Shown one piece after another: positions 1-6,768 of a stretch of DNA of 25,041 nucleotides. A program made the translations under genes and the position numbers. The DNA lies in assembly GCA_021828345.1 (NCBI GenBank), contig JAJZJI010000009.1, positions 1 through 25,041 of the forward strand, given 5' to 3'. The DNA comes from Microcaldota archaeon (GTDB lineage: Archaea; Micrarchaeota; Micrarchaeia; Micrarchaeales; Micrarchaeaceae). The stretch's first letter is position 1. Every line of letters begins with the position of its first letter. The notes below the pieces were generated by a model. The model worked only from the letters and a program-made list of their open reading frames with translations, made no database searches and had not been told where the DNA came from.

Positions 1-157
1 ACGCGCCAAAAGGATAAGTCCTGAAAGCATCTAAGGACGAAGCCAGACCCGAAACGAGGCACTAGGGCGGTCGCAATAGACGACTTTGATAGGATGGTTG
101 TATAAGCAGAAAGCTTCGGCGATCTGTGAGCATTCCATTACTAAAGCCTAAAATAAA
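1..157 (+). rRNA. 23S rRNA, 3' end (partial)
   Basis: The first ~157 bases match the terminal domain of large-subunit rRNA. The conserved segment CTGAAAGCATCTAAG lies at about 22-36, followed by the archaeal-type segment that ends in GATAGGATGGTTGTATAAGC at about 88-109. The 5' part of the gene lies outside the window. The exact 3' end cannot be read because the closing terminal helix needs the missing 5' end; I place it near 157, before a T-rich stretch. No 5S rRNA or tRNA follows in the next 100 bases, so the 5S gene is probably unlinked. Confidence 0.9.
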
Positions 158-159
158 GC

Positions 160-190
160 AAATCTCTTCTTTCTATTTTTCTTATATTTT
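160..190 (+). terminator. T-rich termination region after 23S rRNA
   Basis: After the rRNA end, 163-190 is dominated by T with interspersed C (TCTCTTCTTTCTATTTTTC). Archaeal RNA polymerase terminates at oligo-T tracts without needing a hairpin. It fits termination of the rRNA transcript before the next promoter at 241. Confidence 0.5.
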
Positions 191-240
191 TAAATAGTTC
201 AGCGTGAGCGCTCTTCATATCTATGCACATACATAATAGC

Positions 241-248
241 TTAAATAT
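241..248 (+). promoter_or_regulatory. TATA box for the Cgi121 gene
   Basis: TTAAATAT at 241-248 is centred about 25 bases before the ATG at 269, which is the archaeal TATA-to-transcription-start spacing. It predicts a leaderless message starting at or next to 269. This is why the ATG is preferred over the in-frame TTG at 254, which would lie between the TATA box and the predicted transcript start. Confidence 0.55.
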
Positions 249-268
249 CTTGTTTGCGCATTCTTATT

Positions 269-775
269 ATGGAGATATTACATATAGACTATAATGAAAT
301 TTTAAAGAATCTTAAGATATCTAGAGCATCTTCGAATTTAGAGTTGGATTTACTGCTCACTGCACAAAAGAGTACTACAAAGAAAATGGATGTGTTGCAG
401 CTTATAGATCCTAATGCTATAATAAGTCAAAATCATATACGCGCTGCATATCTTAATGCATATATGAATTTTATTGAGAATAAAAATATATCAAATAATA
501 TGTCTATGGAGCTGCTCTTATATCTGTCTTTTACTACACAGATAAATACTGCAATAAAATTATCTGGAATAAAAAAAAGCAATGATTTTGTTATCATTTC
601 ATCCTCAGAGCCCATTTTAAGACAATTCTGCAGTATTGCCAATGCAAGCGCAAATCCATACGAGCATTATAATAACGAAAATAAAAATGCTATGTTGTTA
701 TTTGGTATCGAAACTGAGCATGCCCAAATAGAAGATATTTTATTAAAAATGTCAGAAATTAAATTGGGCGAATAA
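269..775 (+). CDS. cgi121: KEOPS complex subunit Cgi121
   Basis: The 168-residue product resembles archaeal Cgi121 (kinase-binding CGI-121 family), the KEOPS subunit that binds the Bud32 kinase and the tRNA 3' end during t6A37 formation by the Kae1 complex. The clearest match is the mid-protein segment around SMELLLYLSFTTQINTAIKL, equivalent to the family's 'WMEILVRASGQRQIxxAIxxxG' helix pair, followed by the short strand DFVIISSSE. Length is close to the usual 140-170 residues. An in-frame TTG at 254 would add five residues, but a TATA box at 241-248 supports a leaderless ATG at 269. No other KEOPS gene is in the window. Family assignment is fairly sure; function is inferred from the family. 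Confidence 0.75.
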   Translation: MEILHIDYNEILKNLKISRASSNLELDLLLTAQKSTTKKMDVLQLIDPNAIISQNHIRAAYLNAYMNFIENKNISNNMSMELLLYLSFTTQINTAIKLSGIKKSNDFVIISSSEPILRQFCSIANASANPYEHYNNENKNAMLLFGIETEHAQIEDILLKMSEIKLGE

Positions 776-824
776 GTAATTACATTGATATAAAAACCGA
801 ATAAAATCCGAAGAATATATGATG

Positions 825-834
825 TTATATTAAG
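825..834 (+). promoter_or_regulatory. TATA-like element before the HTH-DUF4382 gene
   Basis: TTATATTAAG lies about 33 bases before the ATG at 863, predicting a transcript start near 856 and a leader of only a few bases. No Shine-Dalgarno-like sequence precedes 863. Confidence 0.4.
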
Positions 835-862
835 GTTATGTTTTAATTATATATGTGCGTAA

Positions 863-2746
863 ATGTCAAAGACGTGGTCTACGAAAAAGAAAATATTAAA
901 TTTGCTTTCAAAAAAAAGCATGATGCCATCGGAAATAAGTGCCGCGCTTGGCATAGCGCCATCAACGGTAACAGAACATTTAAAAGCATTAAAAGATATA
1001 GGTGCAATAGAGGAGTTGAAGAATCCATATGTTAAAAAATGGAAGTATTATAAATTAAATATGAATTTTGATGTTAAAAAATTTGAGAGAGGTAATATAA
1101 TGGCAGGAAAAATTGTTTATGTAATAAGCGCAATTATTGCGGTCGCAATAATAGCAGGAGCTGTCTTATTTTTGGGGCAGCCTGCGTCAAATAATAGTGG
1201 AGCATTGTCTACAACGACGTTGCCTCAGAGTGTAATGCAGGTACTCAATACGAGTAGATTATCTGTGCAGTTAACAGATCCTCCTACTGTACCAAATGGG
1301 ACTACCTCCTTAATAATAAATTATTCTGATATATCCGCTCATTTATCTAGTGGAACCAATTCAAGCGGTTGGGTGAATGGAACGGGTAGCGGTTCGGTTA
1401 ATCTTCTATCAATAGTAAATACAACTCAAATAATGGGTAATGTAACGCTTGCAAAGAACGCAACAATAAATATGGTACGCTTTTATATATCTGGCGCATG
1501 GATTGTGATAAATAATACTAAATATAATGTTACTGTGCCAAGTGGTATGATAACTGCGCATATAACATCTGCAAATAGGCTTCGCAGCACATCATCTGCT
1601 ATATTAGATCTATCTCCTGTAATAGCAACTATCTATACAAATAATTCTACTATATTTGTTATGGTGCCTTCGGTGCGTGCAATAGTTGTGCCAACAGCAA
1701 CAATTAATTTGCATACGGGATTAAAGGTGGGCTTTTCAAGTAATATCACAAATCAATTAAATGATTTAAGGCCTAATATAACAATACGTTCGATAAATCT
1801 TATTGCAAATACAAATAACAGTACTTCCATAGTGGTCGCTGTTCAGAATATGGGCGAGACAAACGTAACGATAAATAACATAGCTTTATTTGGTAATGAA
1901 TCTGTAATAATAAAGCCTACTGTGCCGGTAGATCTCTCAAATGAACAGGTTCAATTAAATGATAGCGCAAATACTATTGTGAATGTAAGTTCTGATGTTA
2001 TACATGCGAACGGAAATATGCCATATCAACTCAATAATTTGATAAAAACGCAATTAAAAGCAAAGAGCAGTATAGCGGCTAATACCTCCATAAATGTAAA
2101 TTCTTTAATACAATCTAATACAAACGCTAATAGTGTAATTGGGCTTAGTTCAAATGGCATAAATGCCTTTGGAAATATAATAACCTCAGGCAGTATTAAT
2201 TTAAGCGCAATAGAGCATGAGCATCCATATGCACATGGCCTTGGATTAAATATAAATGGCAGTGTGGTAAATCTTGATAATGTAATAAGAAATATATCAA
2301 ATAGGGCATCAATAGAGAACGAGATAGAGATTGGCACGCATCTATCTAACTTTAGGGTGGTCAATTTCTTTGTAGGATCTAATGGACAGCTAATACTCCC
2401 ATTTGCCAATAGGTGTGATGTAAGTTCGAATGAAAATATATCCACGAGTCAAACTGGAGATGCAAATGCAAATGCGAGCAATGTTAAGGCAAACTCTAGC
2501 AGCTCTATTAATTCACATGCAAATATACGAACATACTGCCTAAATAGTCAGTATAATATTGAGGGGCAGCAAAGAGGTTATGTAATACCTGCAAAATCCT
2601 CTGCAACATTCATATTCACCGATAAGATATCGATTGGAAATGGTGTGATAACGGTAATGCCAATAATAGGTAATACATACACAGTACGCGTTACTGGCGA
2701 GGAGGGTGCACAGGCCTCATCAAGTGTGGTGGCAAGCGGCATATAA
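863..2746 (+). CDS. Membrane-anchored winged-HTH protein with DUF4382 ectodomain
   Basis: A 627-residue protein in three parts. Residues 1-75 form an ArsR/MarR-like winged helix-turn-helix (recognition segment near ALGIAPSTVTEHLKALKDIG, then a wing). Residues 83-104 are one strongly hydrophobic transmembrane helix. The remainder is a predicted extracellular region starting with a DUF4382-like domain (LSVQLTDPP at about 131, running to about 285), followed by a Ser/Thr/Asn-rich region with no recognised fold. The ectodomain is packed with N-x-S/T sequons, as expected of a glycosylated archaeal surface protein. The layout suggests a one-component sensor that binds DNA inside and senses outside, as in ToxR-like proteins, but no ligand can be named. 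An internal ATG at 1100 (residue 80), exactly at the membrane segment, has a good Shine-Dalgarno sequence, so a second product lacking the HTH may be made. Domain calls for HTH and TM are firm; DUF4382 is likely. Confidence 0.75.
   Translation: MSKTWSTKKKILNLLSKKSMMPSEISAALGIAPSTVTEHLKALKDIGAIEELKNPYVKKWKYYKLNMNFDVKKFERGNIMAGKIVYVISAIIAVAIIAGAVLFLGQPASNNSGALSTTTLPQSVMQVLNTSRLSVQLTDPPTVPNGTTSLIINYSDISAHLSSGTNSSGWVNGTGSGSVNLLSIVNTTQIMGNVTLAKNATINMVRFYISGAWIVINNTKYNVTVPSGMITAHITSANRLRSTSSAILDLSPVIATIYTNNSTIFVMVPSVRAIVVPTATINLHTGLKVGFSSNITNQLNDLRPNITIRSINLIANTNNSTSIVVAVQNMGETNVTINNIALFGNESVIIKPTVPVDLSNEQVQLNDSANTIVNVSSDVIHANGNMPYQLNNLIKTQLKAKSSIAANTSINVNSLIQSNTNANSVIGLSSNGINAFGNIITSGSINLSAIEHEHPYAHGLGLNINGSVVNLDNVIRNISNRASIENEIEIGTHLSNFRVVNFFVGSNGQLILPFANRCDVSSNENISTSQTGDANANASNVKANSSSSINSHANIRTYCLNSQYNIEGQQRGYVIPAKSSATFIFTDKISIGNGVITVMPIIGNTYTVRVTGEEGAQASSSVVASGI
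1085..1102 (+). promoter_or_regulatory. Internal ribosome binding site and ATG at codon 80
   Basis: GAGAGAGGT (1085-1093) stands six bases before ATG 1100-1102, in frame with the 863-2746 gene. GAGGT matches the core of the archaeal anti-Shine-Dalgarno complement GGAGGTGATC. The arrangement GGTAATATAATG is almost the same as the tyrS start site (GGTATTATAATG). The resulting product would begin MAGKIVYVIS, directly at the transmembrane helix. Confidence 0.45.
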
Positions 2747-2751
2747 GTGGT

Positions 2752-2808
2752 TTGGTAGATATCTACCAACCTATTACTTGCTGTAATGTTAATATGAGTA
2801 ATCTTTTT
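2752..2808 (+). terminator. Palindrome, second hairpin and T-tract after the DUF4382 gene
   Basis: A perfect 18-base palindrome, TTGGTAGAT/ATCTACCAA, lies at 2752-2769, six bases after the stop codon. It is followed by a 5-bp hairpin ATTAC-TTGCT-GTAAT (2773-2787) and a T5 run at 2804-2808. Together they look like a 3'-end or termination structure. The first palindrome could instead be a dimeric protein-binding site. Confidence 0.4.
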
Positions 2809-2926
2809 AAAGCTTATTAACGATTTATCTGTGTAAAGTAGGTTGATTTAAATGATCGATGGAGGCAATGTAGGTCTGTAAATTGATTCTGATTCGTGCA
2901 TATGTAGTGTGTATGCTTTTTTACGA

Positions 2927-4282
2927 TTATTGATTATTCTGAATACTGCTCTTTCTTGCGTTTTCGATGAACTCATACTGTGGCGTATCAAGCCTATTTA
3001 TTCTTCTATAACCTAATTCTCCTATCAATACTCTAGTCATTATTGATGTGCTTATTTTTACCCCATCTATATGTCTTTTAATCTCTACCTCTATATCATC
3101 ATTTTCGTTAAATATCGGTGCTATTAACAAAAGCCCATATGTTGCTCCAATGTCCCCTATTAGTACATATTTGTTTATCGGAGTGTTTGTATCATCGATT
3201 GTATGTAAGAGGTACTCTAATCGTTTACTGTTAAACTCATTTATATTCTTCTGCTCGCATTTTAATATTAAATTATATTTTAAGGGAAGATTTGACATCT
3301 TTATTGTAGTTCTTAATATGGTATTATTTTCAATTAATTTTTTATACGTATATTGCGATGCACCATCATTTAAATTATACATTCTATCTATCTCGCTAAA
3401 ATCCATCCTGCTATTTTTGTTTAATGCTTTTATAACAAGGTACTCACGTTCTAATATCTGTCCTTTTTGCCTTCGGGGTTTCTCCCTGCTTCTGTGCCAA
3501 ACCTTATCTTTTAACATATGATCTATGAAATTATCTGTTATCGGAACATAGCCATATGAATATGTCATATAACTTACGATCCATTCCGAATTGCGATTTG
3601 CGAATATCTCTGATGAACGTATATCATATATTCTATTCTCCAATATTTGCGTATTCTCTGCAAATATGTAAAATATAAGATCGTAATCGCCTTTTGTTAT
3701 CGCAGCAAATTGTATTGTAGGTTCATTAAGAAGTATGCTCTTTATGCTCTCGGGGTCGGGTATTATATCCATAAACTTTACAAAAACTATATATCTAAAG
3801 TAATCAAAAGGTCTTGGAGCTATCTCTACAGTATATGATATGTTATATAATTTTTCAAGTCTGCTAAGCCTGTATTTTGTTGCCGAGCTACTAAATCCTA
3901 TTTCACGCGCTATCTCATTTATTGGTATTCTGCTATTTTTGCTTATTAGTTCTAATATTTTAAGGTCCGCATTATCTGGATGTATTAAATCATTAAGCCT
4001 GTCTTTTATGTTATTTTTCTTTATCATATCATCTAGCGATGTTGCGCTGGTGCTCTCCTTTCTATGTCTTGCTTTAACAAATGTCCCATCATCTAATATT
4101 CTGCCTACATAAAATGTTGTAGTTATATAGCGCTGTTGTTCAGAAGAGAATGTTCTTGTTGTCTCCATTACATAGTATTTGCCACGTATTATGCCAACAC
4201 TGACGTTATGTTTATGCTCTTTTTTTATTTGTGATAGCCGTTCAGCAATTATTTTGGGCAGTTTTTGGGCATTTTTCATCAT
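2927..4282 (-). CDS. Tandem Lrp/AsnC-like regulator with a transposase-like N-terminal segment
   Basis: A 451-residue protein that looks like two Lrp/AsnC modules in one chain. The first helix-turn-helix is at about 105-148 (IPINEIAREIGFSSSATKYR) with a RAM-like effector domain at about 160-240 (GDYDLIFYIFA is the typical strand-turn). A more divergent second HTH lies at about 278-325, and a second RAM-like region at about 335-430 (IGDIGATYGLLLI). Residues 28-72 (RGKYYVMETTR, then FYVGRILDDGTF) resemble the N-terminal segment of some archaeal transposases rather than any Lrp protein. Normal Lrp proteins are about 150 residues, so this is three times the usual size. Start at 4282 is supported by an A/T TATA element at 4302-4312; a second ATG follows directly. 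Targets are unknown. Confidence 0.7.
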   Translation of the reverse strand: MMKNAQKLPKIIAERLSQIKKEHKHNVSVGIIRGKYYVMETTRTFSSEQQRYITTTFYVGRILDDGTFVKARHRKESTSATSLDDMIKKNNIKDRLNDLIHPDNADLKILELISKNSRIPINEIAREIGFSSSATKYRLSRLEKLYNISYTVEIAPRPFDYFRYIVFVKFMDIIPDPESIKSILLNEPTIQFAAITKGDYDLIFYIFAENTQILENRIYDIRSSEIFANRNSEWIVSYMTYSYGYVPITDNFIDHMLKDKVWHRSREKPRRQKGQILEREYLVIKALNKNSRMDFSEIDRMYNLNDGASQYTYKKLIENNTILRTTIKMSNLPLKYNLILKCEQKNINEFNSKRLEYLLHTIDDTNTPINKYVLIGDIGATYGLLLIAPIFNENDDIEVEIKRHIDGVKISTSIMTRVLIGELGYRRINRLDTPQYEFIENARKSSIQNNQ

Positions 4283-4301
4283 TTTATCATATTATACTTA
4301 A

Positions 4302-4312
4302 ATATTTAAATA
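4302..4312 (-). promoter_or_regulatory. TATA box of the Lrp-like gene
   Basis: ATATTTAAATA on either strand is centred about 25 bases upstream of the minus-strand ATG at 4282, implying a leaderless message. Confidence 0.45.
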
Positions 4313-4461
4313 TATATAAATTATCTTTATAATTTAAGTAAAAATTTAAGGCTTAAAATTGGTATAAAATTCTATTTTATTACTTAAAATAGCGATTAAC
4401 TAAAAATTATTATAGTTATTTAGTATATAAATGAAAAATAACTTTATTTAATTCTAATAAT

Positions 4462-4472
4462 CTATATATATA
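4462..4472 (+). promoter_or_regulatory. TATA box for the candidate small RNA
   Basis: CTATATATATA at 4462-4472 predicts a plus-strand start near 4494, just before the structured segment at 4499-4571. No open reading frame of useful length follows, so a non-coding transcript is the simplest product. Confidence 0.4.
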
Positions 4473-4494
4473 AGTCCGTCCATAAATATATTAT

Positions 4495-4586
4495 GTAATT
4501 TGGGGGGTGCTGAGATGAAAAATCCCCAACGGATTTTAATCCTATTCCCACCAACATCTCAGCTACCCAAACTACTTCTTATTTTA
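4495..4586 (+). ncRNA. Candidate structured small RNA (unassigned family)
   Basis: This is the GC-rich island in an otherwise very AT-rich 534-base spacer. A perfect 9-bp stem pairs GCTGAGATG (4509-4517) with CATCTCAGC (4555-4563). It extends outward with GGGT/ACCC and TTT/AAA if a few bases bulge. Inside, AAAATCC (4519-4525) pairs with GGATTTT (4531-4537) around a CCAAC loop, leaving a single-stranded C/A-rich segment at 4538-4554. A TATA box lies at 4462-4472 and a T-rich tail (CTTCTTATTTTA) at 4575-4586. It does not match 5S, SRP or RNase P RNA, and has no clear C/D or ACA boxes. The opposite strand would fold the same way, so strand is uncertain. Confidence 0.5.
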
Positions 4587-4675
4587 CACTATTCAAAAGT
4601 TGACAAATCATGTATAATTTATGTCTAAGTAGTTTAATTTAAAGAAACAAAATAGGTATATAATAATTAATTAAG

Positions 4676-4747
4676 TGGACCTGGCGGGATTTGAACCCGC
4701 AATCACCGCCTTGCGAAGGCGACATCCTACCGTTGAACGACAGGCCC
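4676..4747 (-). tRNA. tRNA-Ala(CGC)
   Basis: The minus strand folds into a full cloverleaf of 72 bases: acceptor GGGCCTG/CAGGTCC, D-stem GTTC/GGAT (with wobbles), anticodon stem TCGCC/GGCGG around loop TTCGCAA, and T-arm GCGGG-TTCAAAT-CCCGC. The anticodon is CGC (plus-strand 4713-4715), reading GCG. The third acceptor pair is G3:U70, the alanine identity element, which confirms the amino acid. Discriminator is A; CCA is not encoded, which fits the CCA-adding enzyme gene on the other side of the shared upstream region. No intron. Confidence 0.95.
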
Positions 4748-4771
4748 ATAGATCTGTTTTTACATAAAGAA

Positions 4772-4782
4772 TTTTAAAGCTT
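4772..4782. promoter_or_regulatory. Shared divergent promoter region, tRNA-Ala and cca
   Basis: TTTTAAAGCTT lies between the divergent tRNA-Ala (start 4747, minus) and cca (start 4817, plus). Its distance to 4747 fits a tRNA TATA box. The A/T run to 4800 could place the cca transcript start close to the ATG at 4817. Confidence 0.4.
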
Positions 4783-4816
4783 ATTTACTTATAGCTTTTA
4801 TAACTGGTATATTTAT

Positions 4817-6187
4817 ATGGCTACTATAAAAAATAGGCGCATCGAATCAATACTTCTAGAGGCATTGGGAATACTAAAACCATCAAGTGAGGAAATAAAG
4901 ATTACAAATGCATTTTCCAATCAAATAATGGGGCGTTTGCGCGATGTAGCCCAAAAAGATGTCGACATTATAATGGCAGGATCCGTATCAAGAGGAACGC
5001 AAATACGTGGTAGTTCTGATATTGATATATTCATGCTATTTTCCAAAACTTCAAATTCTAAAGCGATGGAGGATAAGGGAATGAGAATAGCAAAGCGTAT
5101 CGTTAATAAAAAGAATGGAGAGCATTATAAAATAAAATATGCAGAGCATCCATATTTACAATTAATATCAAATAATCCTCCAATAAAGGCAGATATTGTT
5201 CCTGCATTTAAGATTAAAGATTCTTATGAAATGGGTTCATCTGTCGACAGAACGCAGTTACATAACGTTTTTGTTATGGAAAATCTAACGGAAAAACAGC
5301 GTGATGATGTTAGATTACTAAAAGGATTTTTAAAGTTTCATTCCATATACGGCGCAGAGGCAAAAATAGAGGGATTCTCGGGATATTTATCAGAGCTTCT
5401 TATATATAATTACGGTTCATTTATGAACACCCTATCAAGCATTTCAAGGCTTAAATTGCCAATAAGTATAGATCCAAAAAGCAGATCTATATTAAATACT
5501 GAAAAGAATATTTCTTTAAAGAGCGATTTTGTCGTTTTAGACCCAACTGATGAGAATAGAAATGTAGCTGCGGCCGTTTCTAAAGAATCTCTATCAAAAT
5601 TCATATTGATATCCAGGCGCTTTCTTAAGAATCCTTCAATAGATTTTTTTTATGGAAATGAATACTCGGATAATAACTCAAAGAGCAGGTTAAATGCACT
5701 ACGAGAGAACTTCGGTTTTGACATGTATAATATAACCTTTAAGGTATCTGATATATCCGAAGAAATATTATGGCAGCAATCAAAAAAGCTAACAAAACAA
5801 TTGGAAGAAATACTGCAAAAATATTCCTTCAATCCTATAATTTCTCTGATAGAAATAAATGGGAGTAATGGTATAATCTCTATATTTTTGAATAAATATG
5901 AATTAACGTCTACAGTGCGTCAAGGTCCAGATGTATTTATGGAGAATGCTGTCGATTCATTTATGGGAAAAAATCAACATGTGTTTATAAAGGGCTATAA
6001 ATTAATGTCTTTAAAACGTACAGAGTTCAATACACCAATAAATTTAATGCGCAGCATGTTCAAATCAAATGCCATAACAATACCATCATACATAAAGAAA
6101 AAGAGCATACGTGTATCTATAAATAAAATATCCGAACCAAATGCGAAGTTAATATATAGACGATACATTGAACTTACAAAAATATAA
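4817..6187 (+). CDS. cca: CCA-adding tRNA nucleotidyltransferase (archaeal class I)
   Basis: The 456-residue enzyme adds or repairs the 3' CCA of tRNAs from CTP and ATP. The nucleotidyltransferase signature is plain: AGSVSRGT at 54-61 followed by RGSSDIDIF at 64-72, where the two aspartates of DID (68, 70) bind the catalytic metals. The remainder follows the archaeal class I architecture (polymerase-beta head, central and tail tRNA-binding domains), with the usual length of about 440-460. It starts at an ATG without a Shine-Dalgarno sequence behind an A/T-rich promoter shared with tRNA-Ala. Its stop at 6187 is one base from the convergent AK6-type gene. The tRNA genes in this window lack an encoded CCA, so the enzyme is needed. 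Confidence 0.93.
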   Translation: MATIKNRRIESILLEALGILKPSSEEIKITNAFSNQIMGRLRDVAQKDVDIIMAGSVSRGTQIRGSSDIDIFMLFSKTSNSKAMEDKGMRIAKRIVNKKNGEHYKIKYAEHPYLQLISNNPPIKADIVPAFKIKDSYEMGSSVDRTQLHNVFVMENLTEKQRDDVRLLKGFLKFHSIYGAEAKIEGFSGYLSELLIYNYGSFMNTLSSISRLKLPISIDPKSRSILNTEKNISLKSDFVVLDPTDENRNVAAAVSKESLSKFILISRRFLKNPSIDFFYGNEYSDNNSKSRLNALRENFGFDMYNITFKVSDISEEILWQQSKKLTKQLEEILQKYSFNPIISLIEINGSNGIISIFLNKYELTSTVRQGPDVFMENAVDSFMGKNQHVFIKGYKLMSLKRTEFNTPINLMRSMFKSNAITIPSYIKKKSIRVSINKISEPNAKLIYRRYIELTKI

Positions 6188-6188
6188 T

Positions 6189-6764
6189 TTAAAGCCCCAA
6201 CCACATATTTTTCTTTATAAGTACGGCGAGTTCTTTGTTTCTATCATTAGCTTTTTCTAAATGTATTATACTATTGAAATTATGTAATTTTACGGCTCTT
6301 ATTGCATTGTTTTTGTCTTTAGCACTCTCTATTTCGATTATGTGACAATCTCTTTTTTTAATATTGTAATTGCAATAATCAAATGCTTCAGAGAGTATAT
6401 TTTCGCGCAACTTATCTTTATTATAATTGCGTTTTTGCAGACGTTTTAATATAATCTTTAACGGGCAGCGCACGATAAATATAACATCAAAATCGATAGT
6501 TAACTCTGGTATTATATGCCCTACTAATATTACTGGTTCATTTAAGTCGTTTATCATTTTTTTAATATATCCATCAAGTGGTTTAATTTTTAATACGTGC
6601 GTCTTATCACTGTCAATTCTAGAAAAGAATTTATTTTTTATCGCAATGTCATTTATTTCTATGACCTTGACATTTATTGATTTTGATAATTTTTTAGCAA
6701 AAGTACTCTTTCCAGATCCTGGAGTACCAGTAACTCCTATTATATAGCGTTTATTTTTAGTCAA
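6189..6764 (-). CDS. AK6/Fap7-type NMP kinase, putative ribosome-maturation ATPase
   Basis: A 191-residue P-loop kinase. The Walker A motif GTPGSGKST is at 13-21, close to the N-terminus as in the adenylate kinase 6 / Fap7 family. The family acts as adenylate kinase/ATPase in late small-subunit maturation in eukaryotes and archaea. The segment LVGHIIPEL (about 80-88) and the following VIFIVRCPLKIILKRLQKRNY (hydrophobic strand, then R-rich lid) match family layout. Start is a TTG at 6764, four bases after the stop of the upstream 201-residue-class gene, so the two are probably one transcript. A T-run precedes the TTG, with only a weak TGAT Shine-Dalgarno match. A different small-molecule kinase cannot be excluded. 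Confidence 0.7.
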   Translation of the reverse strand: MTKNKRYIIGVTGTPGSGKSTFAKKLSKSINVKVIEINDIAIKNKFFSRIDSDKTHVLKIKPLDGYIKKMINDLNEPVILVGHIIPELTIDFDVIFIVRCPLKIILKRLQKRNYNKDKLRENILSEAFDYCNYNIKKRDCHIIEIESAKDKNNAIRAVKLHNFNSIIHLEKANDRNKELAVLIKKNMWLGL

Positions 6765-6768
6765 AAAA

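Noticed and set aside
776..862. Possible C/D box RNA (ATGATGT near 820)
   Set aside because: No D box or matching terminal stem was found at suitable spacing.
853..1035. Alternative open frame of 60 codons over the HTH-encoding region
   Set aside because: It is a shadow of the 863-2746 gene; only the latter frame encodes a recognisable HTH.
2026..2445. Minus-strand open frame of 139 codons inside the DUF4382 gene
   Set aside because: It is antisense to a strongly biased coding frame with no promoter or ribosome site; composition is the mirror of the Asn/Ser-rich sense protein.
3048..4112. Plus-strand open frames opposite the Lrp-like gene
   Set aside because: Hydrophobic-looking translations arise from antisense reading of an AT-rich gene; no start signals.
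4499..4571. Structured island read as 5S rRNA, SRP RNA or RNase P RNA
   Set aside because: It is too short and lacks the conserved 5S loops, the SRP helix 8 motif and the RNase P core. Kept only as an unassigned RNA.
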